Shown here: positions 29,848-38,483 of the stretch, one piece after another
How positions within the stretch are numbered: the first letter of the stretch is position 1
How the letters are laid out: every line of letters starts with the position of its first letter
NCBI RefSeq assembly: GCF_014705615.1
Contig: NZ_JACXJA010000001.1
Span: 1-64,000, forward strand
Source: Paenibacillus oceani
GTDB taxonomy: Bacteria; Bacillota; Bacilli; Paenibacillales; NBRC-103111
Length of the DNA stretch: 64,000 nt
Direction of reading: 5' to 3'
The notes under the pieces: generated by a model
What the model was told of the DNA's origin: nothing
Databases searched by the model: none
Seen by the model: only the letters and a program-made list of their open reading frames with translations
Program-made: the position numbers and the translations under genes

Positions 29848-30750
29848 TCACAAGCCCGGCCTGGCGATCGTCCCGCCGGCAATCGTCCGGGCGAATCGTT
29901 CCGCCGCAGGCGGCAGCGGGTCCCCTGCTCTCCGGTACAGCCCGATCGGATTATCGAGCCGGATGTGCGGGACTCTCACCCTCGCAATCTCCTTTCGCCC
30001 GATGCTGTCCCGCACCTCCAGAGCGGATGCGATCGCCGCACCGTAGCCGGCCGCCACCGCCTTGACCGTCTCTCCCGGTCCGCTGCACTGCAGCCCGATG
30101 CGGGGCGCGGGCACTCCGTGCACCCGGCACAGGGCGGAGAGCCATTCCCGGCCGGAGCTCCCTTCCTCCCGCACGACAAACGGCTCGGCGAGCACCCGAC
30201 CGAGCTCCGCCTCACGGTCCGCGAGCGGATGATCCGCCGGCACGATAAACCACAGTTCGTCTTCCATGAGCGGCTCCCGCACGAGTCCTTCCGGCAGGTC
30301 GCGGCCGCCTCCCACGACGGCGAGATCCGCTTCGTACCGCAGCAGCCGTTGGAAAGCGGTGCGGGAATTCACCGTCGTTAGCACAATATCCACGTCGGGA
30401 TGGTCCCGCTTGAACGGCGCAATCCATCCCGGCAGCAGCAGGTTAGCCGGCAGATACGTTGCCGCGATGCGGACGGAGCCGGTATTCCCGTCGCGAAGCC
30501 GCTGTGCTTCCCGCTCGATCTCGCGTTCCAGCGCAAATAACCGCGCCGCCTGCTCCGCCAGCCTCTCGCCCGGCTCCGTCAGAACGACTCCCCGGCCTTT
30601 GGCGCGGAACAGCGTAAGCCCCAGCTCCCGCTCCAGATTGCGCAGCTGTGCCGTTACGGCAGGCTGACTAATATGCAGACGCTCCGACGCCTTCGTCACC
30701 CCGCCGCTTTCGACCACCTCATGGAACAGACGAAAGGCATGCAAATTCAC
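29848..30750 (-). CDS. LysR family transcriptional regulator
   Basis: 300 aa from GTG 30750, chosen because GGAGA lies 7 nt upstream; an ATG at 30768 lacks an SD and lies within the palindrome. The N-terminal winged helix (LHAFRLFHEVVESGGVTKASERLHISQPAVTAQLRNLERELG) is classical, and the periplasmic-binding-like effector domain follows (about 90-295: DLAVVGGGRDLPEGL, EPFVVREEGSSGREW, AVAAGYGAAIAS). It diverges from threonine synthase with an operator-like palindrome between them, so it probably controls that gene and itself. The effector is unknown; it resembles CysL/YwfK-type regulators. Confidence 0.9.
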   Translation of the reverse strand: MNLHAFRLFHEVVESGGVTKASERLHISQPAVTAQLRNLERELGLTLFRAKGRGVVLTEPGERLAEQAARLFALEREIEREAQRLRDGNTGSVRIAATYLPANLLLPGWIAPFKRDHPDVDIVLTTVNSRTAFQRLLRYEADLAVVGGGRDLPEGLVREPLMEDELWFIVPADHPLADREAELGRVLAEPFVVREEGSSGREWLSALCRVHGVPAPRIGLQCSGPGETVKAVAAGYGAAIASALEVRDSIGRKEIARVRVPHIRLDNPIGLYRRAGDPLPPAAERFARTIAGGTIARPGL

Positions 30751-30763
30751 GTTTCTGTCTCCA

Positions 30764-30784
30764 TTCATAGATTTAATTTATGAA
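30764..30784. promoter_or_regulatory. candidate LysR operator
   Basis: TTCATA-N9-TATGAA, an AT-rich palindrome in the divergent interval between the LysR gene and threonine synthase, of the size expected for a LysR half-site pair (T-N11-A class). Confidence 0.45.
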
Positions 30785-30875
30785 AACGAATTATATATAT
30801 ATTGGTTTTATGTTTCAGATTCTTTTATTCTATAACTGCGGCGCTGCATAAACAAGAACAAAGGAGGAAAGAGGA

Positions 30876-30905
30876 ACGGCCGGTGCGGCTTTTCCGGTCG
30901 TTTTT
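30876..30905 (+). terminator. hairpin with T-run just before thrC
   Basis: ACGGCCGG (30876-30883) pairs fully (one G-U) with CCGGTCGT (30894-30901) and is followed by TTTTT. It has the form of an intrinsic terminator but sits between a strong SD-like AAAGGAGG (30861-30868) and the thrC ATG at 30914. Confidence 0.55.
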
Positions 30906-30913
30906 CGTCCCCG

Positions 30914-32191
30914 ATGAAATTTATATGTTTCGAATGTGCCAGGGAGTATCCCGTTGCTCATCCCGTCATATACCGCTGTGAATGCGGGGGACTGCTGGAT
31001 ACGGTCCACGATTGGCGTCATACAGATGCCGAACAGCTTAGGCGCTTGTTCGATATGCGCCGGGCGGATCGTCACACGCCGCTCTCCGGGGGCGTATGGC
31101 GGTACAAGGAGCTCATCCACCCTTCGCTTCCCATCGAGCACATCGTCACCAAATACGAAGGCAACACCGGACTATACGAGCACGAGCTGCTCCGCCGTTA
31201 TACCGGCGTACGCCGTCTGTGGCTGAAGGCGCAATCGGAAAACCCGAGCGGGTCGTTCAAAGACAACGGAATGACGGTAGCGGTTTCTCACGGACTCTGG
31301 CTTGGCTGGGAGCGGTTCGCCTGCACGTCCACCGGCAACACGTCCTCCTCGATGGCGATGTACGCTGCGCTGGCAGGCAAGGAAGCCGTCGTATTTCTTC
31401 CCGCAGCCGGCGTGTCCCTCAACAAATCGCTGCAAACCGAAGCGTACGGCGCCCGGCTGCTCCGGACGGAAGGCGGCTACGACGAAGGAATCCGGTTTCT
31501 GGAGCAGTACGCCGGGCAGCTCGGGCTGTATGTGTGCAATTCGATCAACCCGCTTCGCATCGAAGGGCAAAAAAGCATCGTATTCGAGCTCGCTCACGAT
31601 CTTCGGTGGAAGCTGCCCGACTGGATCGTCCTGCCGGGGGGCGCACTCAGCAACGCATCGGCGCTCGGCAAAGGACTGGAGGAGCTGCACCGGATCGGCT
31701 TGATCGAGTCTCTGCCCCGCGTAGCGGTTATTCAGGCGCAAGGGGCGTCCCCGTTCCATGCGATGCTCCGCTCGGAACGCCGGCAGCTGCATCCGGTCCT
31801 CTCCCCCGATACGGTGGCCTCGGCGCTGAATATCGGAAATCCGCCGAATTGGCCGAAGGCGCTGCGGTATGCGATTGAACGGACCGGCGGCGTTACGGCC
31901 TCGGTCTCCGACGAGGACATCCTGGCGGCCAAATCGGTTATCGATCGCAGCGGAATCGGCTGCGAACCGGCATCCGCCGCAGCGGTCGCGGGTCTGCGGA
32001 AGCTAGTGGCGGACGGCACGATCGGCCCGGACGAGACCGCCGCCTGCATCCTGACCGGCCATCTGCTGAAAGATACGGAGGCAATCGTCAAAAGCTTGTC
32101 GGCCGGCATTCCTGCCGGGAGGTATCCGGCGGCAGCCGCTACGGCCATAAGGCTGGACGCAGAACATGTAGCAAGAGCGTTACAGGCCTGA
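30914..32191 (+). CDS. thrC: threonine synthase
   Basis: PLP enzyme converting O-phosphohomoserine to threonine, 425 aa. The N-terminus carries a four-cysteine zinc-ribbon-like start (CFECAREYP, CECGGLLD). PLP lysine is in SENPSGSFKDNGMT (about residue 116), the phosphate-binding loop is STGNTSSSMA-like, and LPGGALSNASALGKGL closes the site. No hom or thrB gene is adjacent, which is unusual. The start ATG has no close SD: the nearest, GGAGG, is about 45 nt upstream, across a hairpin that could bring it nearer. A start in another frame would not give this protein. Confidence 0.9.
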   Translation: MKFICFECAREYPVAHPVIYRCECGGLLDTVHDWRHTDAEQLRRLFDMRRADRHTPLSGGVWRYKELIHPSLPIEHIVTKYEGNTGLYEHELLRRYTGVRRLWLKAQSENPSGSFKDNGMTVAVSHGLWLGWERFACTSTGNTSSSMAMYAALAGKEAVVFLPAAGVSLNKSLQTEAYGARLLRTEGGYDEGIRFLEQYAGQLGLYVCNSINPLRIEGQKSIVFELAHDLRWKLPDWIVLPGGALSNASALGKGLEELHRIGLIESLPRVAVIQAQGASPFHAMLRSERRQLHPVLSPDTVASALNIGNPPNWPKALRYAIERTGGVTASVSDEDILAAKSVIDRSGIGCEPASAAAVAGLRKLVADGTIGPDETAACILTGHLLKDTEAIVKSLSAGIPAGRYPAAAATAIRLDAEHVARALQA

Positions 32192-32196
32192 AAACG

Positions 32197-32243
32197 CAGC
32201 GTCCCCCCGCTGCCCGGGAATCCGGGCGGCAGAGGGACGCCTT
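32197..32243. terminator. long hairpin after thrC
   Basis: GCGTCCC and GGGACGC enclose CCGCTGCCC...GGGCGGC, a stem of about 16 bp, then CTTCTTCTA. It sits between convergent thrC and the flavoprotein gene and may stop transcription from both sides, though the T-run is poor. Confidence 0.6.
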
Positions 32244-32270
32244 CTTCTATATGCTGTTCTACTATGCGGA

Positions 32271-32834
32271 TTAGGACTTGATCATATCGTGATCGACGTA
32301 CCGCTCTCCGTTGATTTTGCTAAGGATGTTAATCGCAACCTTGGCGCCGTCTCCGGACGTAATGATCGTATGTACGCTCACACCTGCGCACGTACCTGCC
32401 GCCCAGATGCCCGGGATGCTCGTCTTGCCGGCGCTGTCGGCTTTGATGATCGTCTTGATCCGCGGCTCGGTGCCGGGAACGGTTTCGAGTCCGATCGCTT
32501 CCGCCAGATCGGCGAAAAGTCCGGTCGCCAAAATCACGTACTTCGCTTCATAGGAGCTTTGCTCGGTTTGCAAAGTGAATCCGCCTTCTCCGCGCTCAAT
32601 TCCGCTTACTTTCCCTTGGACGATTTCCGCGCCGAATTTGACGGCTTGCTTTTTGCCTACTTCAATCAAGTCCGGACCCGATATTTGATCCACACCGTAA
32701 TGATTTTCTACCCATGCCCGTTTCGTAATGCTCTGGTCGCTGTCGATGACAAGCACCTTTTTCCCCGCTTTCGCCGCAAAAAGGGCCGCGCTGGCGCCGG
32801 CAGGTCCCGCTCCTACAATCGCGATATCGAACAT
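32271..32834 (-). CDS. short thioredoxin-reductase-like FAD protein
   Basis: 187 aa, about 60% of a thioredoxin reductase. The FAD-binding Rossmann fold GAGPAGASAALFAAKAGKKVLVID is followed by the second FAD motif ATGLFAD and the C-terminal FAD contact GIWAAGTCAGVSVHTIITSGDGAKVA. The whole NADPH-binding domain and the redox CxxC motif of TrxB are absent, and the joint between the FAD halves looks clean, so this is a natural short family rather than a fresh deletion. Electron donor and function are unknown. ATG follows GGAGGACGA. Monocistronic. Confidence 0.75.
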   Translation of the reverse strand: MFDIAIVGAGPAGASAALFAAKAGKKVLVIDSDQSITKRAWVENHYGVDQISGPDLIEVGKKQAVKFGAEIVQGKVSGIERGEGGFTLQTEQSSYEAKYVILATGLFADLAEAIGLETVPGTEPRIKTIIKADSAGKTSIPGIWAAGTCAGVSVHTIITSGDGAKVAINILSKINGERYVDHDMIKS

Positions 32835-32962
32835 AAACTCGTCCTCCTTTTAAACATTGAAATGTATTTCTACACATTAGTATACAAAGTAGCACGTATA
32901 AAGCAAATGGAGAAGCGGCGTTTCATTTCAGTTCCCTCTTTATAGTGTCTCCAACCCGCCTG

Positions 32963-33241
32963 CTATAACCGGAGCATGCTAAAATCCGGGTCGCTCAACC
33001 GGCACCGCACGAAGGTTACCCCCTCGCCCGGAACTACGCGCGAAACTCTCCTGAACGCCGGCAGCCACCCCATCGCAGGCGAACTGCCGTCTATCACCGT
33101 GTTGCTCCACCATTCGGGTTGACAGACCGCTTCCGGAGGAAGCGGGACACCAAGGATTCCCTCCATCTGATCAAACGTCAGCTTAACGGATGCGGTTGTC
33201 TGAACGTGCAAGTAGTTTTCCAATCGTTTGTACGGTCTCAT
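32963..33241 (-). CDS. small DUF7662-like protein
   Basis: 92 aa. The pattern YKRLENYLHVQTTASVKLTF, then FDQMEGILGVPLPPEAVCQPEWWSN and a C-terminal WLPAFRRVSRV is that of a small family (DUF7662) found as single-domain proteins or attached to nucleases and other enzymes. Function unknown. It lies between the short flavoprotein gene and the divergent ABC transporter operon, with an SD-like GGTGATGAGAG before the ATG. Confidence 0.65.
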   Translation of the reverse strand: MRPYKRLENYLHVQTTASVKLTFDQMEGILGVPLPPEAVCQPEWWSNTVIDGSSPAMGWLPAFRRVSRVVPGEGVTFVRCRLSDPDFSMLRL

Positions 33242-33432
33242 CTCTCATCACCTGTATCCACTGTATCGCAACCATCTCAACAATCCCTGAACAACTGACG
33301 GCTGCGAGGCTGGCGTACGGATTCTGACATTTGTCACCCGATCTTCATGACAATCCTTACTGACTGCCGACGTCCTGCAGCAGGTACAATAAATGTATCG
33401 AAGTGAAACGTTGATAGAAAAGGATGATTCCC

Positions 33433-34344
33433 GTGAAATATGCGATTGAAAGCAAGCAGCTCGTCAAACAATTCGGCGCTTTCCGTGCTGTCGACGGCAT
33501 GGACCTCCGGCTGGAGAGCGGAAAAATATCCGCCCTGCTCGGACCGAACGGCGCAGGCAAAACGACCGCCATCTCCATGATGCTCGGCATGCTGAAGCCT
33601 ACCTCCGGCGAGATTCGCGTCCTGGGCCAGCTAGCCGGCAGTCCCGAGCTGCGCGAGCGGGTCGGAGCTATGATGCAGGACGCTAGAGCCGCCGACGGCC
33701 TGACCGTTCGCGAGGTGCTGCAGCTGCTGCGCAGTTACTACCGCAATCCGCTCCCGCTCGACCGTCTGCTGGACGTATCGGGCCTTCACGGGGAAGCGAT
33801 GAAACGCGCCTCCTCGCTCTCCGGCGGACAACGCCGCCGCCTTGCCTTCGCGCAAAGCCTGGCAGGGAATCCGCAGTTGCTCCTGCTCGACGAACCGACC
33901 GTCGGTATGGACGTCGAAGCCCGAATCCGCTTCTGGGAAACGATCCGGGAGCTGGCGGATCAGGGCACCACGGTACTACTGACGACGCATCACCTGGAAG
34001 AGGCGGACAATGTCGCCGACCATATCGCCGTGCTGGCGGCCGGGCGGATTATCGCAGAAGGCACGCCGGGCGAACTGAAGGTGAAAGCGAGTCTGCGGAC
34101 CGTCTCCTTCCGGGCCGCATCGATGCCGCACGAGCATGAACTGCTGCAACTTCCGGGCGTCGAGAAAGTGGACAGCCGCGGCAGCCGTATCCGGCTTTAT
34201 GTACGGAACGCCGATCTCGTCTTGCCGGAGCTGCTGCGAACCGGTTGGGGCGTCACCGATATCGAAGTGCAATCGGCCAGTCTGGAGGACGCCTTCCGGT
34301 CGATCACGGAGAAGCCCCTGGCTCAAAAACTGGCTCACAGCTGA
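33433..34344 (+). CDS. ABC transporter ATP-binding protein (YvfR-like)
   Basis: 303 aa, starting at GTG 33433 behind AAAAGGATG (the ATG at 33424 is part of that SD). Walker A GPNGAGKTT (about 38-46), signature SLSGGQRRRLAFA, Walker B LLLLDEPTVGMD and H-loop TTHHLEEAD are intact. A C-terminal extension of about 80 residues (from LKVKASLRTVSF) is typical of drug/lipid exporters of the YvfR/LnrL type. First gene of a four-gene operon with permease, histidine kinase and response regulator, the B. subtilis yvfRSTU layout. Confidence 0.9.
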   Translation: MKYAIESKQLVKQFGAFRAVDGMDLRLESGKISALLGPNGAGKTTAISMMLGMLKPTSGEIRVLGQLAGSPELRERVGAMMQDARAADGLTVREVLQLLRSYYRNPLPLDRLLDVSGLHGEAMKRASSLSGGQRRRLAFAQSLAGNPQLLLLDEPTVGMDVEARIRFWETIRELADQGTTVLLTTHHLEEADNVADHIAVLAAGRIIAEGTPGELKVKASLRTVSFRAASMPHEHELLQLPGVEKVDSRGSRIRLYVRNADLVLPELLRTGWGVTDIEVQSASLEDAFRSITEKPLAQKLAHS

Positions 34345-34417
34345 ACCTGAACCAGCTGCCTTTACCCGAAAGAGCCTAATAACCCGATTACGTTTTTATA
34401 TAAGGAGGATTTTCCCT

Positions 34418-35152
34418 ATGCTTGCCGCCCAAACAAAAGCCGAAACTTTGCGCATCGTGCGCAGCCCGTTTTTCCTGTTATTCTCAATTGCCATGCCGAT
34501 GGTATTTTATTTCCTCTTTTCGGCCATCAACGGCGTTCAGACCGAAATCGCCTCGACCACATGGGGCGCCTATCTGCTCATGTCGATGACCGCCTTCAGT
34601 CTGGTTGGCACGTCCGTCGGACAATTCGGCATCCGTCTCGCTTACGAGCGACGCGACGGGTGGATGGCGCTGCTCCGCCTTACCCCGCTTCCTCCCACGG
34701 TCTGGCTCGGCGGCAAGCTGGGCGCACATATGGCGGTTCACCTGCTTATCATTGCTCTGTTGTTCCCGACCGCCGGTCTCGTCTACGGGATCGACCTGAC
34801 CGCCGGGCAGTGGATCGCCTGCGGCTTATGGCTGTGGATCGGCAGCCTGCCGTTCCTGGCCATCGGGTCCTTGATGGGCTCGCTGAAAAACGCCGACGCC
34901 GCCACCGCGATCGCCAACATGGTTCACATGGGGCTGGCTATTCTGGGCGGATTGTGGATGCCGCTGCAGGCGATGCCCGACTGGATTCAGAAAATCGGCG
35001 TATGGACGCCGACCCACCGGTATGCGCACGGCGCCTGGAATATACTCGCCGGCAAAGCGCCGGATATGATCGACATCGGAATCTTGTCCGCATGCTTCCT
35101 TCTCTTTATGGTACTATCAGGGTATCTTATGAACAGACGGGAAGCGATCTAA
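34418..35152 (+). CDS. ABC-2 type permease (YvfS-like)
   Basis: 244 aa from ATG 34418 (SD AAGGAGG). Six membrane segments of the ABC-2 fold (about 20-40, 50-70, 100-125, 135-160, 165-185 and 220-240), with the conserved GLWMPLQAMPDWIQKIGVWTPTHRYAHGAW re-entrant region before the last helix. It forms the membrane half of the exporter with the preceding ATPase. Substrate is unknown; related transporters export antimicrobial lipids/polyenes or membrane-active compounds. The gap to the kinase gene is 2 nt. Confidence 0.88.
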   Translation: MLAAQTKAETLRIVRSPFFLLFSIAMPMVFYFLFSAINGVQTEIASTTWGAYLLMSMTAFSLVGTSVGQFGIRLAYERRDGWMALLRLTPLPPTVWLGGKLGAHMAVHLLIIALLFPTAGLVYGIDLTAGQWIACGLWLWIGSLPFLAIGSLMGSLKNADAATAIANMVHMGLAILGGLWMPLQAMPDWIQKIGVWTPTHRYAHGAWNILAGKAPDMIDIGILSACFLLFMVLSGYLMNRREAI

Positions 35153-35154
35153 CG

Positions 35155-36285
35155 ATGATTCGAGCGGCCAAGAAACTGTTCCCCGCATCCGAGGGCTGGT
35201 TTCCGCTTTTGCTGCTGGTGAACTTGCTGATTCCTTTGTACTTCGTCCTGCAGGAGCCCCCGGTCAAGCTGGCTCTGGGTCTGCTGCTGCTCGGCGCGTT
35301 CGTCGTCTTATACCGGCAGTTGTACTGGACGGCTTCCGCTGCGCCGGCCATGCTGATCGCCCAAACGGCGATTACGCTGACGTTGTCCGCCGCTTATCAC
35401 CCGATGTTCGCCTACATCGGGTTTCTGTTCGCTTATCCGCTCAGCGAGCAGAAGACGCGGGTCATCGTCACGATCTCCGTCTCTTTTCTGGCAGGGATGG
35501 CGGCGATCCTCGTCATGCAGTACCAGATGCTCGGGCAAACGCTGCTCGCCGCAATCCTTCCGCCGCTGTTCGGCGTCTGCGTCATGCCGTTCCTCATCCG
35601 GGTGTCCGCCCAATACAAGCAGATGGCGAACCGGCTTCAGGCGGCTACCGCCCAAATCGAGAGAATGGCCCAGCAGGAGGAGCGGCAGCGGATCGCCCGG
35701 GAACTGCACGATACGCTCGGACATACGCTCACCTTGATCAGCCTGAAAAGCGAAGTGACGGAAAAGCTCGTGCACCGCGCCCCGGACAAGGCCGCCGAGG
35801 AAGCGCGCGACATTCGCATGACCGCCCGGGCCGCTCTGAAGCAGATGCGGGATCTCGTCACCGAGATGAAAGCGGTGCGCCTGGCGGACGAGTTCGCTCA
35901 TGCGCTGGAATTGTGCGAGGCGGCCGGAATCGTGCTGACTCTGCCGGAACATGCGGCTGAATCCGATGCGGAACTGCCGCTCACGGCTTTGCAGCAATCC
36001 ATCTTGGCGACTTGCTTCCGCGAAGCGTTAACGAACGTGGTCCGCCACAGCCGGGCCGCCCGGTGTGACGTAACTATCGATGTGGAGGACGGCTTGGTCC
36101 GCCTGAACGTATCCGATAACGGTACCGGGATCGGCAAACCTAACGCCATACCGGCAGGCGGCAACGGTCTGGCCGGGATGAGAGAACGTTTGGCGCTGGT
36201 CGACGGCAGTGTGGAGCTGTCGTCGGGACCGGCGTCAGGCACGATCGTCAGTTTAACGGTGCCGCGTGTCATCCGAAACAGTTGA
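35155..36285 (+). CDS. sensor histidine kinase (DesK/YvfT-like)
   Basis: 376 aa. The N-terminal part (about 15-155) has several membrane segments without a large external loop, as in intramembrane sensors. It continues with a coiled dimerisation helix (MANRLQAATAQIERMAQQEE), HisKA_3 phospho-acceptor in RQRIARELHDTLGHTLTLI (about 180-198), and an HATPase domain with N box REALTNVVRHSRAA and G boxes VSDNGTGIG and GNGLAGMRERL. The partner is the response regulator 17 nt downstream. Such kinases often sense drug stress in the membrane and induce the adjacent ABC pump. Confidence 0.92.
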   Translation: MIRAAKKLFPASEGWFPLLLLVNLLIPLYFVLQEPPVKLALGLLLLGAFVVLYRQLYWTASAAPAMLIAQTAITLTLSAAYHPMFAYIGFLFAYPLSEQKTRVIVTISVSFLAGMAAILVMQYQMLGQTLLAAILPPLFGVCVMPFLIRVSAQYKQMANRLQAATAQIERMAQQEERQRIARELHDTLGHTLTLISLKSEVTEKLVHRAPDKAAEEARDIRMTARAALKQMRDLVTEMKAVRLADEFAHALELCEAAGIVLTLPEHAAESDAELPLTALQQSILATCFREALTNVVRHSRAARCDVTIDVEDGLVRLNVSDNGTGIGKPNAIPAGGNGLAGMRERLALVDGSVELSSGPASGTIVSLTVPRVIRNS

Positions 36286-36302
36286 AGGGAGAGAATACCT
36301 GC

Positions 36303-36908
36303 GTGATACAAGTGGTACTTGGAGAGGATCAGCGGCTGTTGCGCGGCGCTATGGCCACGCTGCTGTCGCTGGAGGACGATATTGAAGTAGTCGGCCAGGC
36401 GGAAAACGGCGAAGACGCCTTGCAGCTCATCCGTTCCGCCCGTCCCGACGTAGCGGTGCTCGATATCGAGATGCCCTTGAAAACCGGCCTCGATGTGGCC
36501 GAAGCACTGCGTCAGGACGGCTCTCCTTGCAAAATATTGATTGTCACGACATTCGCGCGGCCTGGGTATTTCCAGCGGGCGATAGCCGCCGGCGTCGCCG
36601 GCTACTTGCTGAAGGACAGCTCCAGCGACGAGATGTCGGACGCCATCCGCCGCGTATACGCAGGCAAGCGGGTCATCAGCCCGGAGCTATCCCTCGCCAT
36701 GTGGGAGGCTTCGAGTCCGCTGTCTCTCCGCGAGCGCGACGTATTGCGCCTCGCAGCGGAAGGGCTGACGCTGCAGGATATCGGGGCCAAGCTGTTTCTG
36801 TCGCACGGAACGGTCCGCAACTATATGTCGGAAGCGATCGGCAAGCTGGGAGCATCGACAAGGATCGAAGCGATCCGCACCGCCCGGGAGAAAGGCTGGC
36901 TGGAGTAA
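36303..36908 (+). CDS. NarL/FixJ family response regulator (DesR/YvfU-like)
   Basis: 201 aa from GTG 36303 (SD AAGGGAGAG). The receiver domain has the acidic residue pair LGEDQ, phospho-Asp in VAVLDIEMPLKTGLD, Thr in VTTF and Lys in LLKDSSSDE. The LuxR-type HTH follows (SLRERDVLRLAAEGLTLQDIGAKLFLSHGTVRNYMSEAIGKL). Last gene of the operon, expected to activate the exporter promoter. A terminator follows at 36960. Confidence 0.93.
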   Translation: MIQVVLGEDQRLLRGAMATLLSLEDDIEVVGQAENGEDALQLIRSARPDVAVLDIEMPLKTGLDVAEALRQDGSPCKILIVTTFARPGYFQRAIAAGVAGYLLKDSSSDEMSDAIRRVYAGKRVISPELSLAMWEASSPLSLRERDVLRLAAEGLTLQDIGAKLFLSHGTVRNYMSEAIGKLGASTRIEAIRTAREKGWLE

Positions 36909-36959
36909 TCTTGCTGTGGAACGGGCACGCTATATAACGTTTTCGAGCAGTTGGACCTT

Positions 36960-36988
36960 ATGCCGATAAAAGCTGTCGGCATTTTTTT
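36960..36988 (+). terminator. terminator of the ABC/two-component operon
   Basis: ATGCCGA-TAAAAGCTG-TCGGCAT followed by TTTTTT, 50 nt after the response regulator stop. Confidence 0.85.
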
Positions 36989-37111
36989 GTATGCATCTGC
37001 AACATTTCAACAAGAGGCGGCGTCTGGAAGGAAGAGGACAACCTAATACATAGTCGGACCTAATCGACTCTGACTTGTACAGTCCGACCACATCAGAGGA
37101 GGCAGCACATA

Positions 37112-37957
37112 ATGAAAAAAATGATGAAAGCCGTCACGATCGCCACGCTGGCCGTCGGAATGATCGGTACGTCCGCATTCGCCGCTACAGCCGATTGGAC
37201 CGAAGTAAAAGGTATTTTCAATTCGAAAATCAAGGTAGTCATCGAAGGCAAAGGCCCTTCTGACATAACGCCGCTTATCGTGGACGGCACTGCGTACTTG
37301 CCGGTAAGAGAAATGGGCAACACGCTCGGCATGAACGTAACATGGAACGAGCAAGAATCCCGGATCGACATCCAGCAGATGAAACCTCCGGCACAAGTTC
37401 AAGCGCTCGACGGCATCGTGCTTGACGTTCAGGAAGGCAAGGACGGGGTCCGTTACGTAGACGTTCTCAATCAAGGGGCAGACGCGGTAAATGCGATCGT
37501 TCGCCTGGTCGTTCCCGCCGATTTCAAGGTGACGGACAACAAGTCCGAAACCCATGACGCTTCGATGCTGAAGGCCGGTATGAAGATCGAAGCGACCCAC
37601 AGCCTTGCGATGACGAAGAGCATTCCGCCGCAAGCCAAAGCGGAGTCGATCAAAATCGTACATGAGCTCGGAATGACCGAAGGCACGATTCAATCGGTCC
37701 AATCGACCGATCACGGGCTCACGATCAAGGTTAGCGACAAAGCCGACGATCCGACGGCCGGAGTCGTGCTTCACGTGAGCAAAGATACCAAGCTGATGTC
37801 CGGGGTTATCGGCGGAGAAGCCGTCGCCCAGGATCAATTGAAGCAAGGCATGAAGGTGAAAGCTTACTACGGCCCTGTCATGACGATGAGCCTGCCGCCG
37901 CAAAGCGCCGCTCAAGCGATCTTCGTGCTGGACTCGAACGATAACGAAGCGAAGTAA
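37112..37957 (+). CDS. secreted protein with copper amine oxidase N-terminal (stalk) domain
   Basis: 281 aa: signal peptide (MKKMMKAVTIATLAVGMIGTSAFA) followed by a CuAO-N-like domain (about 45-95: GPSDITPLIVDGTAYLPVREMGNTLGMNVTWNEQ), a common surface module in Paenibacillaceae. Two related beta segments follow (about 100-185 and 190-275), each ending in a SLPPQ/SIPPQ AKAESI-type phrase (TKSIPPQAKAESI, TMSLPPQSAAQAI), indicating an internal duplication. No enzyme site is visible. Strong SD GGAGG. Role likely structural or binding at the cell surface; uncertain. Confidence 0.8.
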   Translation: MKKMMKAVTIATLAVGMIGTSAFAATADWTEVKGIFNSKIKVVIEGKGPSDITPLIVDGTAYLPVREMGNTLGMNVTWNEQESRIDIQQMKPPAQVQALDGIVLDVQEGKDGVRYVDVLNQGADAVNAIVRLVVPADFKVTDNKSETHDASMLKAGMKIEATHSLAMTKSIPPQAKAESIKIVHELGMTEGTIQSVQSTDHGLTIKVSDKADDPTAGVVLHVSKDTKLMSGVIGGEAVAQDQLKQGMKVKAYYGPVMTMSLPPQSAAQAIFVLDSNDNEAK

Positions 37958-37992
37958 CTACGCCTGCCAGGGGAATTTTCCCATTTTCTAAC

Positions 37993-38039
37993 AAAAAGAC
38001 CTCAAATTCCACGGACATGTGGAGGTTGAGGTCTTTTTT
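37993..38039 (+). terminator. terminator after the stalk-domain gene
   Basis: AAAGACCTCAA and TTGAGGTCTTT pair around CCACGGACATGTGG, itself a small stem (CCAC/GTGG), followed by TTTTTTC. Confidence 0.88.
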
Positions 38040-38056
38040 CTCGGGCTTTGGGAACA

Positions 38057-38250
38057 ACATAGGAGTCTTTGGCACATTCTATTTTCGGCATGTTGGGCTA
38101 ACCGGCACGAATAGAGGCGGTTTGCCCCCTTATTTCAACCAACCCGCCCCGTCTGCACCTTTTTCGCCGATTTTAGCAGCTTCAATCCGCTCTTATTTCA
38201 TCGCCCAAGCCGGTTTTTACAAAAATAAAGGGTACAAACCGCTTCTATTC
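38057..38250 (+). repeat. dispersed four-unit intergenic repeat, copy 2
   Basis: Second copy of the element seen at 1377. Units at about 38057-38072 (forward, degenerate AGGAGTCTTTGG), 38108-38132 (forward), 38181-38197 (reverse) and 38222-38250 (reverse), again at 51 and 52 nt spacing. ATTCTATTTTCG, GATTTTAGCAGCTTCAA and the trailing GAAGCAGGGCAG match copy 1 over most of the length. It begins 18 nt after a terminator. The remaining gap 38284-38483 shows only the palindrome listed next. Confidence 0.8.
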
Positions 38251-38390
38251 GGTTCCTTCCCCGCTTGAAGCAGGGCAGTTGGCCGAGGACGCGGGCGCAG
38301 GTCCTACAGGTCTCGCTTTTACTTGTATCGGGGACTGACACTCCCTGTTAAAATTTCACGCGCGGAGCCACAATAAGGGATAACCGCTCG

Positions 38391-38406
38391 CTGGTGCTGG
38401 CACCAG
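38391..38406. promoter_or_regulatory. palindrome upstream of the amino-acid ABC operon
   Basis: CTGGTGCTGGCACCAG has perfect 7-bp arms around TG. It lies about 80 nt before the start codon of the binding-protein/permease gene and could be a regulator site. No regulator gene is nearby. Confidence 0.35.
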
Positions 38407-38483
38407 TTTCAGCCATTTACATCCTATCTTGTTCCGCTTATACTTTCTGAGTTGAATCCATTACACACAGGATAGAGGGAATC

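Noticed and set aside
36282-36302. TTG at 36282 as the start of the response regulator
   Set aside because: It overlaps the kinase stop and has no SD; GTG 36303 has AAGGGAGAG at the right distance and yields the normal receiver-domain start.
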